18,468 nucleotides of DNA from an uncultured Clostridia bacterium (GTDB lineage: Bacteria; Bacillota; Clostridia; TANB77; CAG-508), in contig CALXAS010000007.1 of assembly GCA_944386315.1 (NCBI GenBank), positions 1-18,468 of the forward strand, written 5' to 3'. The translations under genes were made by a program, and so were the position numbers. Below are positions 1 to 5,980 of this stretch, one piece after another (position 1 is the first letter of the stretch; each line of letters begins with the position of its first letter). The notes beneath the pieces were generated by a model. The model saw nothing but the letters and a program-made list of their open reading frames with translations, was not told where the DNA came from and ran no database searches.

Positions 1-1376
1 AATACGAAGGAGAAATGAGTAAACACAAAATAGATGATAAATCACCAGCCATCGTAAGGGATTTTAATAAATGTATCTTGTGTAGAAGATGTGTAGCTAC
101 TTGTAAAAATGTGCAAGAGATAGGTGCCATAGATTGTATAGAAAGAGGATTTTCTTCTTGCATCTCTACTACCTACGACCATAGCTTAAATGATGTAGAT
201 TGTACTTTCTGTGGACAATGTATCGAAAGTTGCCCAACAGGAGCATTAAGAGAAAAAGAATATATTGATGAAGTGTGGGAAAAATTAAAAGATGAGTCTA
301 CTTATGTAGTAGTACAAACAGCACCAGCAGTAAGAGTGGCATTAGGAGAAGAATTTGGATATCCAATAGGAACCAATGTAAAAGGAAAAATGGTAACAGC
401 ACTAAAAAATATGGGATTTGATAAAGTATTTGATACTAACACAGGTGCCGATTTTACCATTATGGAAGAAGCCAATGAGTTTATAGAAAGAGTAAAAAAT
501 AAGGGAACACTTCCTATGATTACCTCTTGTAGTCCAGGTTGGGTACGCTTTGCAGAGAAAAATTACCCAGAACTATTAGACCATTTATCTACTTGTAAAT
601 CACCACATCAAATGTTTGGAGCGATTATCAAGTCCTATTTAGCACAAAAAGAAGGAATAGCACCACACAAAATATGTACAGTATCTGTTATGCCATGTAT
701 TGCCAAAAAATATGAAGCTTCACGAGAAGAGATGGAAGTGGATGGAAACCGAGATGTAGATTATGTGATTACGACAAGAGAATTGTCCAGAATGATTAGA
801 CAGGCAAATATCAGCTTTAGAGAATTAGAAGATAGTGATTTTGACGACCCAATGGGAGAAGCAACAGGTGCAGGAGCAATATTTGGAACAACAGGTGGGG
901 TTATGGAAGCGGCATTAAGAACAGCAGCAGATACCTTAGAAGGTAAAAATCTAGAAAAATTAGAATATACACAAGTAAGAGGAGAAAAAGGCATTAAAAG
1001 AGCAGAGCTAAGTTTAGGAGGTACGCCAATAAAAGTAGTAGTGGCCAGCGGATTAAGTAATGCAAGAAAAATTATGGAAGAAATCAAAAATGGAACAGCA
1101 GACTATCAATTTGTAGAAATTATGGCATGTCCAGGTGGATGTGTTATGGGGGGAGGACAGCCAATTAAAAGCTCTAAAATACGTTCTGCAGTAGATGTTA
1201 GAAAATTAAGAGCAGATAGCTTGTATAGTATAGATGAAGCAAGTACCATACGTAAATCCCATGAAAATCCAGCTATTCAAAAAATATATCAAGAATTTTT
1301 AGAAAAACCAGGGAGCCATAAAGCGCATAAATATTTACATACCCATTATACAGCAAAAGAAAAATACGAAATTTAG
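1..1376 (+). CDS. hydA: [FeFe] hydrogenase catalytic subunit, 5'-truncated by window edge
   Basis: Reversible H2 formation at the H-cluster in the cytoplasm, with electrons from reduced ferredoxin and/or NADH. Numbering from the first visible ATG (base 15): two 4Fe-4S ferredoxin clusters (C20/C23/C26/C30 and C63/C66/C69/C73), then the H-cluster domain with motif L1 TSCSPGW (169-175 region), L2 MPCIAKKYE (227-235) and L3 ACPGGCVMGGGQP (371-383). The small-subunit-like tail follows, ending LHTHYTAKEKYEI. The frame stays open to base 1 and reads YEGE before that Met, and YEGE...KIDDKSPAIVRD matches, from memory of the family, the linker between the N-terminal iron-sulphur domains and this ferredoxin domain in full-length HydA (about 570-600 aa). 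The ATG at 15 is therefore probably internal and the AAGGAG before it coincidental. Family knowledge: such subunits often end hydC-hydB-hydA (bifurcating HydABC) operons. No clear terminator separates it from ldh. Confidence 0.93.
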   Translation, partial: YEGEMSKHKIDDKSPAIVRDFNKCILCRRCVATCKNVQEIGAIDCIERGFSSCISTTYDHSLNDVDCTFCGQCIESCPTGALREKEYIDEVWEKLKDESTYVVVQTAPAVRVALGEEFGYPIGTNVKGKMVTALKNMGFDKVFDTNTGADFTIMEEANEFIERVKNKGTLPMITSCSPGWVRFAEKNYPELLDHLSTCKSPHQMFGAIIKSYLAQKEGIAPHKICTVSVMPCIAKKYEASREEMEVDGNRDVDYVITTRELSRMIRQANISFRELEDSDFDDPMGEATGAGAIFGTTGGVMEAALRTAADTLEGKNLEKLEYTQVRGEKGIKRAELSLGGTPIKVVVASGLSNARKIMEEIKNGTADYQFVEIMACPGGCVMGGGQPIKSSKIRSAVDVRKLRADSLYSIDEASTIRKSHENPAIQKIYQEFLEKPGSHKAHKYLHTHYTAKEKYEI

Positions 1377-1415
1377 CAAAATTTAAAATATAAATGCAAA
1401 AAGGGGCAGGACTGT

Positions 1416-1445
1416 TTGGAGATGTTCACATTGGAATAGTATAAA
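1416..1445 (+). promoter_or_regulatory. possible weak promoter before ldh
   Basis: TTGGAG (1416-1421), an 18-nt spacer and TATAAA (1440-1445) lie 46 nt before the ldh start. The -35 is poor. Because there is no convincing terminator after hydA, ldh may instead be read from the hydA transcript. No Rex-type TTGTTAA-N4-TTAACAA palindrome is visible. Confidence 0.25.
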
Positions 1446-1491
1446 AATAGGGAAAATAGGAAAAAATAAGGAAGAAAGGAGAAGAGAAAAT

Positions 1492-2457
1492 ATGAGTATC
1501 AAAAAAGGAAAGATTGTATTAGTAGGAACAGGTTTTGTAGGAATGAGCATGGCATATTCTATGCTAAATAGAGGAGGCATTAATGAGCTTGTTTTAGTAG
1601 ATATTGATAAAGATAAAACGATAGGAGAAGAAATGGATTTATCCCATGGACTTCCTTTTGCTCCACAAAAAATGACAATTAAAGCAGGAGATTATGCAGA
1701 TTGCAAAGATGCAGAGATTGTAGTAATCACTGCAGGGGTAGCACAAAAACAAGGAGGGCAAACTAGATTAGAACTTGCTGAGGTAAATGCAAAAATTATG
1801 AAGCAAATTACACAAAGTATTATGGCAAGCGGATTTGATGGAATTATTATCGTGGCAAGTAACCCTGTAGATTTAATGACCTATGTGGTAGCAAAAGTAT
1901 CTGGGCTTCCTAAAAATAGAGTATTTGGTTCTGGAACAGTACTAGATACAGCAAGATTACGTTACTTACTAGCAGATTATTTCAAGGTATCTAGTAAAAA
2001 CGTGCATGCCTACATTTTAGGAGAGCATGGAGATTCTTCTTTTGTACCATGGAAACATACCTATGTAGGATGTAAAAAAATTGTAGATATTATGAAAGAT
2101 AATGGACATCCAATGGAAGATTTGCAAAAGATACATGAAGGAGTGGTGAGTGCTGCTTATGAAATTATAGAGAAGAAAAAAGCCACTTATTATGGCATAG
2201 GAATGGCATTAAATCGTCTTACAAGAGCAATTTTAGATGATGAGAATGCAGTTCTTACCGTTTCTACTTATTTGGAAAATGGAAAATATGGACAAGATGA
2301 TATTTACATTGGTGTACCAGCAATTATCAATAAAAGCGGTGTAAGAGAATTATTAGAACTAGATTTAGACGAAAAAGAGCAATCAAAATTAGATGAAAGC
2401 TGCAGAATTATTAAAGAAATGAGAGAAAATTCGATTGATAAATTGATAGGTGAATAA
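1492..2457 (+). CDS. ldh: L-lactate dehydrogenase
   Basis: NAD-dependent reduction of pyruvate to L-lactate in the cytoplasm, regenerating NAD+ during fermentation. At 321 aa it has normal family length. The N-terminal Rossmann fold has VGTGFVG (11-17) and an acidic strand end LVDID (35-39). The active-site loop gives Q85, the residue type that selects pyruvate over oxaloacetate (malate dehydrogenases have Arg there), and R92. D152 and R155 lie in LDTARLR, and the catalytic His is H179 in GEHGDS. The Gln at 85 is why I call LDH rather than MDH. AAAGGAG at 1475-1481 sits 10 nt before the ATG. It lies 115 nt after hydA in the same direction, which fits alternative electron sinks. No fructose-1,6-bisphosphate control can be judged by eye. 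Confidence 0.95.
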   Translation: MSIKKGKIVLVGTGFVGMSMAYSMLNRGGINELVLVDIDKDKTIGEEMDLSHGLPFAPQKMTIKAGDYADCKDAEIVVITAGVAQKQGGQTRLELAEVNAKIMKQITQSIMASGFDGIIIVASNPVDLMTYVVAKVSGLPKNRVFGSGTVLDTARLRYLLADYFKVSSKNVHAYILGEHGDSSFVPWKHTYVGCKKIVDIMKDNGHPMEDLQKIHEGVVSAAYEIIEKKKATYYGIGMALNRLTRAILDDENAVLTVSTYLENGKYGQDDIYIGVPAIINKSGVRELLELDLDEKEQSKLDESCRIIKEMRENSIDKLIGE

Positions 2458-2479
2458 TGGAAAAATTTTGAAAAAATGA

Positions 2480-2508
2480 TTGACAGTGAATATAAAAAAT
2501 GGTATACT
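2480..2508 (+). promoter_or_regulatory. consensus sigma-A promoter of the small + RNA
   Basis: TTGACA (2480-2485), a spacer of exactly 17 nt and TATACT (2503-2508). It is one of the best promoters in the window, yet no protein gene follows on this strand, only a short transcript ending in a terminator at 2550-2580. This implies a strongly expressed small RNA. Confidence 0.75.
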
Positions 2509-2525
2509 AATAATAGTTAAAAAGA

Positions 2526-2546
2526 AAGCTGGTCATTGGAATAGCA
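2526..2546 (+). repeat. direct repeat copy A (inside small RNA)
   Basis: AAGCT, one mismatch, GTCATTGG, then AATAGCA. It matches 2710-2732 on the same strand, except that copy B has two extra bases (TG) between GTCATTGG and AATAGCA. The two copies are transcribed in opposite directions, so the repeat creates antisense complementarity in trans, as the DRa/DRb repeats of par/Fst loci do. Confidence 0.7.
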
Positions 2547-2549
2547 TTA

Positions 2550-2580
2550 GATATGTGTGTGGAGACACATATCTTTTTTT
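2550..2580 (+). terminator. intrinsic terminator of the small RNA
   Basis: Perfect 9-bp stem GATATGTGT (2550-2558) / ACACATATC (2565-2573), loop GTGGAG, then seven T (2574-2580). Confidence 0.8.
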
Positions 2581-2586
2581 CTGCAT

Positions 2587-2615
2587 AAAAACAGAGCAGG
2601 TGGAGAACTGCTCTG
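2587..2615 (-). terminator. intrinsic terminator of the small minus-strand gene
   Basis: On the minus strand: CAGAGCAG, loop TTCTCCAC, CTGCTCTG (perfect 8-bp stem, plus coordinates 2592-2615), then five T (2591-2587). It lies 9 nt after the stop of the 31-codon ORF. Since I see no terminator between leuS and that ORF, it may also end leuS read-through transcripts. Confidence 0.75.
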
Positions 2616-2633
2616 AACTGAAAATCAGTTTTT
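2616..2633 (+). terminator. possible second terminator on + strand
   Basis: Stem AACTGA (2616-2621), loop AAA, TCAGTT (2625-2630), then TTT. If the small RNA reads through its first terminator it could stop here, and it would then overlap the 3' end of the opposing mRNA. The stem is short, so this is weak. Confidence 0.35.
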
Positions 2634-2720
2634 ATTTGTGTTATTTTTATATGTATTCAATTCTTCTTCCAATTGTTCAATCTTCTGAAGTAGAATCCAT
2701 ATAAGCATGAAGCTTGTCAT
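2625..2720 (-). CDS. 31-aa small protein, candidate type I toxin peptide
   Basis: I do not recognise the family. The ORF starts at ATG 2720-2718 and ends with TGA at 2627-2625. Residues 4-11 (FMLIWILL) are strongly hydrophobic; residues 12-22 (QKIEQLEEELN) look like a charged amphipathic or coiled-coil helix; the tail is Lys/Asn-rich. The hydrophobic part is shorter than a normal membrane helix and the sequence is not Fst, TxpA or BsrG as I remember them. Support for a real gene: own promoter (2777-2805), AAGGAGGTG Shine-Dalgarno (2731-2739) 12 nt before the ATG, purine-rich coding strand, and a terminator 9 nt after the stop. The start region is complementary to the convergent small RNA (2515-2580). 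That arrangement suggests a membrane-active peptide silenced by antisense RNA, but toxicity is inference only. A second Met at codon 5 is a less likely start. Confidence 0.6.
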   Translation of the reverse strand: MTSFMLIWILLQKIEQLEEELNTYKNNTNKN

Positions 2721-2732
2721 TGGTGAATAGCA
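2710..2732 (-). repeat. direct repeat copy B (start region of small mRNA)
   Basis: Same-strand copy of 2526-2546 with two extra bases, covering the start codon (2718-2720) and the edge of the Shine-Dalgarno. The extra TG makes CACC on the mRNA, which can pair with the GGTG of the Shine-Dalgarno. The mRNA can therefore self-sequester, while the small RNA lacks that sequence. Confidence 0.7.
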
Positions 2733-2761
2733 CCTCCTTCCCTTAAAGATTTTCCTTTAAG
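2721..2761 (-). promoter_or_regulatory. structured 5' UTR with Shine-Dalgarno hairpin
   Basis: On the mRNA, two hairpins stand before the AUG. The first is a 7-bp stem CTTAAAG/CTTTAAG (2755-2761 with 2742-2748) near the 5' end. The second is GGTG-CTATT-CACC (2731-2734 with 2722-2725), which ties up the end of the AAGGAGGTG Shine-Dalgarno. par/Fst toxin mRNAs are known to combine a 5'-stabilising helix with a Shine-Dalgarno-sequestering loop. The likeness is structural and the function is inferred. Confidence 0.45.
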
Positions 2762-2776
2762 AAAAAGGATGGCTAC

Positions 2777-2805
2777 ATTATACAATATTTTCCAATAAAT
2801 TACAA
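2777..2805 (-). promoter_or_regulatory. promoter of the small minus-strand gene
   Basis: On the minus strand: TTGTAA (2805-2800), a 17-nt spacer and TATAAT (2782-2777). The -35 abuts the leuS stop codon. The start would lie near 2770, giving an mRNA of about 180 nt. Confidence 0.6.
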
Positions 2806-5232
2806 TTATTTAACAACAATATTATAAATTTTATTTTTTACATAAATTTCTTTCACAATAGTTTTATCTTGTAATAAAGCAGTTACTGTTTCATTGTTAT
2901 GCACAATTTCTTTGGCAGTAGCTTCTTCTGCATCCATAGGCACTTTAACAGTAGCTTTTAGTTTTCCATTGAATTGAACAGGAAGTTCTATTTCATCATC
3001 TATGGTTTTAGCTTCGTCATAAGTAGGCCATGGAGTTTCAGCAATCGTTTTGCTCTCACCTAATTTTTTATTTAACTCTTCTGTCATATGAGGAGCAAAA
3101 GGATTTAGTAATTGTAAAAATGTTTTAAACTCTGCTTTATTAATTCTTTTTGCTTTGTAGAATTCATTTACCATTGTCATAAACGTAGAAACTGCGGTAT
3201 TAAATTTCATTTCTTCAATATCAGAAGAAACTTTTTTGATAGCTTTATGCATCATTTTCTCAAATTCTGGAGAATAGCTATTTCCTTCTACTAAAAATTC
3301 TTGCATGTTCCAAACTCTATCTAAGAATTTACCACAACCACGAATACTTTCCATAGACCATGGAGCTGTTTGGTCGAATGGACCCATAAACATTTCATAT
3401 ACTCTAAAGGTATCAGCACCAAAGTCTCTTACAATGTCATCTGGGTTAATAACATTTCCTTTCGATTTAGACATTTTTTCTCCATTAGCACCTAAAATCA
3501 TACCATGAGATGTACGTTTTTGATAAGGTTCTTTTGTAGGAACAACGCCAATATCATATAAGAATTTGTGCCAGAAACGAGAGTATAATAAGTGAAGTGT
3601 AGTATGTTCCATACCACCATTATACCAATCTACAGGACTCCAATAATCAAGTGCTTCTTTAGAAGCAAGAGCTTTATCGTTGTGTGGATCCATATAACGT
3701 AAGAAATACCAAGAAGAACCAGCCCATTGAGGCATTGTATCTGTTTCTCTTGTAGCTTTGCCACCACAATGAGGGCAAGTAGTATTTACCCATTCGGTGT
3801 GTTTTGCAAGAGGAGATTCTCCGTTTTCGCCAGGTTCATAATCTTCAATGTCAGGTAGTGTTAAAGGTAATTCTTCTTCTGGAAGAGGAACCCATCCACA
3901 TTTTTCACAATATACCATTGGAATTGGTTCACCCCAATAACGTTGTCTTGAAAATACCCAATCACGAAGTTTGTAATTTACCTTTTTCACACCAATATGA
4001 TTTTCCTCTAAATAGGAGATCATTTTTTTCTTAGCTTCTTCTACAGATAAATCATTCAAAAATCCAGAATTGATTAAGATTCCAGTTTCTACATCAATGA
4101 AAGGTTCTTTATCTAAATCACAAACCACATCATCAGAAAAACCTTTAATAACTTGTTTCATAGGTATATCAAATTTTTTCGCAAACTCATAATCTCTCGT
4201 ATCATGTGCAGGTACGGCCATAATAGCACCGGTACCATAAGTAATTAATACATAGTCAGAAACCCAAATTGGAATTTCTTCCTTGGTAATAGGATTTATT
4301 GCCATAATTCCCTTAATTGGCACACCTGTTTTTTCTTTATTTAATTCTGATCTTTCAAAATCAGATTTTAAAGATGCTTTTCTTTGATATTCCTTTATTT
4401 CATTCATGTTGGTAATTTTATCCGCTAATTTTTCAATCATAGGATGTTCTGGTGCAACAACCATATAGGTAGCACCAAATAAAGTATCTGGTCTTGTCGT
4501 ATAAACTACTAAATTCTCTGTAGAATTTGCAATAGGGAAAGTTACTTCAGCACCTTCACTACGACCAATCCAATTTTTTTGTTGGATTTTAATTTTTTCT
4601 AAGTAATCTACCTCATCTAAATCGTCAATCAATCTTTGTGCATATTCTGTAATTTTAAGCATCCATTGACTTTTTTCTTTTTGTACAACGGGGCTACCAC
4701 ATCTTTCACAAACGCCATTAACTACTTCTTCATTAGCAAGTCCTACTTTACAACCTGTACAAAAATTAATAGGCATAGTTGTTTTATAAGCTAGTCCATG
4801 TTTAAATAATTGAATAAAAATCCATTGTGTCCATTTATAATATTCTGGATCTGTGGTGTTAATGGCCCTAGACCAGTCAAAAGAAAATCCTAACGCTTTT
4901 AATTGCTCTGTAAAATGGGCAATATTTTTTTCCGTAGTAATTCTAGGATGAACATGATTTTTAATTGCATAGTTTTCAGCTGGAAGTCCGAAAGCATCAA
5001 ATCCAATTGGATACAGTACGTTATATCCTTGCATTCTTTTCTTTCTAGCAATGATATCCAATGCTGTGTAACTTCTAGGATGTCCTACATGGAGCCCTTG
5101 TCCAGAAGGATATGGAAATTCAATTAAACCATACCATTTTTCCTTAGAGTAATCATCGCTGGCATTGAAAGTACCTTCACTGTACCATTTGTTTTGCCAT
5201 TTCTTTTCCACTTCTGTAAAATTGTAAGCCAT
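2806..5232 (-). CDS. leuS: leucyl-tRNA synthetase
   Basis: Class I synthetase charging tRNA-Leu with leucine (ATP-dependent, cytoplasmic), 808 aa, normal bacterial length. The HIGH motif is HVGH at 48-51 inside YPSGQGLHVGHPRSY. The zinc-site pairs CTGC and CERC lie around 159-180. The CP1 editing domain has TTRPDTLFGATYMV and the conserved GTGAIMAVPAHDTRDYEFA. The KMSKS loop is KMSKS at 586-590, followed by the WSMESIRG region and the anticodon-binding and C-terminal domains. Start: AAAGGA lies 8 nt before the ATG at 5232; an in-frame ATG three codons upstream touches the AAAGGA and is unlikely. The leader is only about 50 nt, so unlike aspS it has no T-box. Downstream there is no terminator before the small gene at 2720-2625. 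Confidence 0.96.
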   Translation of the reverse strand: MAYNFTEVEKKWQNKWYSEGTFNASDDYSKEKWYGLIEFPYPSGQGLHVGHPRSYTALDIIARKKRMQGYNVLYPIGFDAFGLPAENYAIKNHVHPRITTEKNIAHFTEQLKALGFSFDWSRAINTTDPEYYKWTQWIFIQLFKHGLAYKTTMPINFCTGCKVGLANEEVVNGVCERCGSPVVQKEKSQWMLKITEYAQRLIDDLDEVDYLEKIKIQQKNWIGRSEGAEVTFPIANSTENLVVYTTRPDTLFGATYMVVAPEHPMIEKLADKITNMNEIKEYQRKASLKSDFERSELNKEKTGVPIKGIMAINPITKEEIPIWVSDYVLITYGTGAIMAVPAHDTRDYEFAKKFDIPMKQVIKGFSDDVVCDLDKEPFIDVETGILINSGFLNDLSVEEAKKKMISYLEENHIGVKKVNYKLRDWVFSRQRYWGEPIPMVYCEKCGWVPLPEEELPLTLPDIEDYEPGENGESPLAKHTEWVNTTCPHCGGKATRETDTMPQWAGSSWYFLRYMDPHNDKALASKEALDYWSPVDWYNGGMEHTTLHLLYSRFWHKFLYDIGVVPTKEPYQKRTSHGMILGANGEKMSKSKGNVINPDDIVRDFGADTFRVYEMFMGPFDQTAPWSMESIRGCGKFLDRVWNMQEFLVEGNSYSPEFEKMMHKAIKKVSSDIEEMKFNTAVSTFMTMVNEFYKAKRINKAEFKTFLQLLNPFAPHMTEELNKKLGESKTIAETPWPTYDEAKTIDDEIELPVQFNGKLKATVKVPMDAEEATAKEIVHNNETVTALLQDKTIVKEIYVKNKIYNIVVK

Positions 5233-5287
5233 TTTTATCATCCTTTCTTTTTTATTTGTTTTCCAAAAAAAGGATAAAAATAACGTA

Positions 5288-5293
5288 ATTATA
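5288..5293 (-). promoter_or_regulatory. -10 element of leuS
   Basis: TATAAT preceded by TG on the minus strand, about 55 nt before the leuS start. The matching -35 (TTTCTT at 17 nt) is poor, so only the -10 is called. Confidence 0.4.
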
Positions 5294-5342
5294 CAACAAG
5301 AAAGCAAAAAAAGAAAGAGAAAATGGAAAGAAAATAAAAAAC

Positions 5343-5371
5343 TTGCATATCTACCTAATTTATGATACTAT
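5343..5371 (+). promoter_or_regulatory. promoter of the Cys/His-rich small gene
   Basis: TTGCAT (5343-5348), a 17-nt spacer and TACTAT (5366-5371), with a perfect palindrome directly after it. This promoter diverges from that of leuS. Confidence 0.5.
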
Positions 5372-5373
5372 AT

Positions 5374-5393
5374 ACTATGTAACTTTACATAGT
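5374..5393. promoter_or_regulatory. perfect 9+9 palindrome, candidate operator
   Basis: ACTATGTAA (5374-5382), CT, TTACATAGT (5385-5393). It begins 2 nt after the -10 and covers the expected transcription start, the classic place for a repressor site. It ends 8 nt before the AGGAGG of the next gene, so it could instead form an mRNA hairpin. The binding factor is unknown. Confidence 0.5.
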
Positions 5394-5413
5394 GTAAATT
5401 AGGAGGAAGCAGA

Positions 5414-5776
5414 ATGAAAAATGAAATGATAACTAGTTACACATTGGATACTCGGAAAGAGCTGGATGAACCACTTCATGAGTATTTCATCTGTAATTGT
5501 GTAACATGCGATAGGCATGAGCACAAATTATTAAAGGATGCAGGAACGAGTAAAAGGCAGCTAGAAAATGGAAGATGGAGCAAAGAGACAAGTTGCGATG
5601 TTTTTGAAATAACTTGTTCGTTGGATAGAGAGCAGAAAGGTTACGTTTTCAGTATTTACGAAAGGCTAGAGCCAGCTTTTTGCCCAATGCATCCGAATAA
5701 TCAAGTATATGAAAGAAATGCAAGGAAAGAAAAAACTAGTTTGGTGAAAAAAATTTTTCCATTTTTCAAAGCTTAA
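5414..5776 (+). CDS. hypothetical Cys/His-rich 120-aa protein
   Basis: I do not recognise this protein. It has no signal peptide or membrane segment. Its N-terminal third holds C27-x-C29-x2-C32-x2-H35-x-H37, and C61, C68, C90 and H93 (the last two in AFCPMH) follow. This spacing could make a small zinc site, but that is inference. The C-terminus is basic, ending KKIFPFFKA. The start is supported by AGGAGG (5401-5406), 7 nt before ATG 5414. It is monocistronic: own promoter (5343-5371), candidate operator (5374-5393) and a long hairpin terminator just after the stop. The operator suggests regulated rather than housekeeping expression. Confidence 0.75.
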   Translation: MKNEMITSYTLDTRKELDEPLHEYFICNCVTCDRHEHKLLKDAGTSKRQLENGRWSKETSCDVFEITCSLDREQKGYVFSIYERLEPAFCPMHPNNQVYERNARKEKTSLVKKIFPFFKA

Positions 5777-5779
5777 AAT

Positions 5780-5837
5780 GAAAAAGCAGGATTAGGGTAT
5801 ATATGGTATGTGTAATAAACTCTAAACCTGCTTTTTC
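5780..5837. terminator. long bidirectional hairpin terminator
   Basis: An 11-bp stem GAAAAAGCAGG (5780-5790) / CCTGCTTTTTC (5827-5837), one A-A mismatch, then seven more pairs (5792-5798 with 5819-5825, one G-U) and a 20-nt loop. The A run on one arm and T run on the other make it work in both directions. The stem is longer than a terminator needs. Confidence 0.65.
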
Positions 5838-5901
5838 TATTACATTGGGAGATATACAGAAGAGAAAGAGTAAAATAATGGAAAAAGTAGTAACATAATA
5901 T

Positions 5902-5930
5902 TTGACAAAATGATAAAAATATGGTACAAT
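5902..5930 (+). promoter_or_regulatory. promoter of the 91-aa protein gene
   Basis: TTGACA (5902-5907), a 17-nt spacer and TACAAT (5925-5930). The -35 is perfect. The start is expected near 5937, giving a leader of about 44 nt. Confidence 0.7.
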
Positions 5931-5980
5931 AGTTCTGTTACACAAAAATAGTAGAAGCTTATAAAGCGGGAGGATTATGA

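Larger units (their letters stand above)
2515..2580 (+). ncRNA. candidate ~66-nt antisense small RNA (antitoxin-like)
   Basis: The start near 2515 is inferred from the promoter at 2480-2508 and the end from a 9-bp hairpin plus seven T. No credible ORF with a ribosome binding site lies inside. Positions 2526-2546 repeat positions 2710-2732 (20 of 21 aligned bases, plus a 2-nt gap). The second copy is the translation start of the small gene on the other strand, so this RNA should pair with that mRNA from just after the Shine-Dalgarno through the AUG to about codon 4. Its terminator loop GTGGAG (2559-2564) is complementary to the terminator loop of the same mRNA. The role as RNA antitoxin is inference. 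Confidence 0.6.

Noticed and set aside
15..17. ATG at 15 as the true hydA start, with AAGGAG 2 nt upstream
   Set aside because: Spacing is too short for a normal Shine-Dalgarno, the frame continues upstream, and the upstream residues match the family linker.
1377..1491. Rex (redox repressor) operator before ldh or adhE
   Set aside because: No TTGTTAA-N4-TTAACAA-like palindrome is found in either upstream region.
2480..2704. Plus-strand 74-codon open frame after ldh
   Set aside because: It starts inside the promoter -35, has no ribosome binding site and runs through the terminators at 2550-2633. The minus strand carries the better-supported gene.
5233..5300. T-box in front of leuS
   Set aside because: The leader is only about 50 nt and has no AGGGTGG-type core or terminator.
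5233..5307. Longer leuS start giving a hydrophobic leader
   Set aside because: The extension covers the -10 and ribosome binding site. LeuRS is cytoplasmic and starts at the family-typical MAYNFTEVEKKW.
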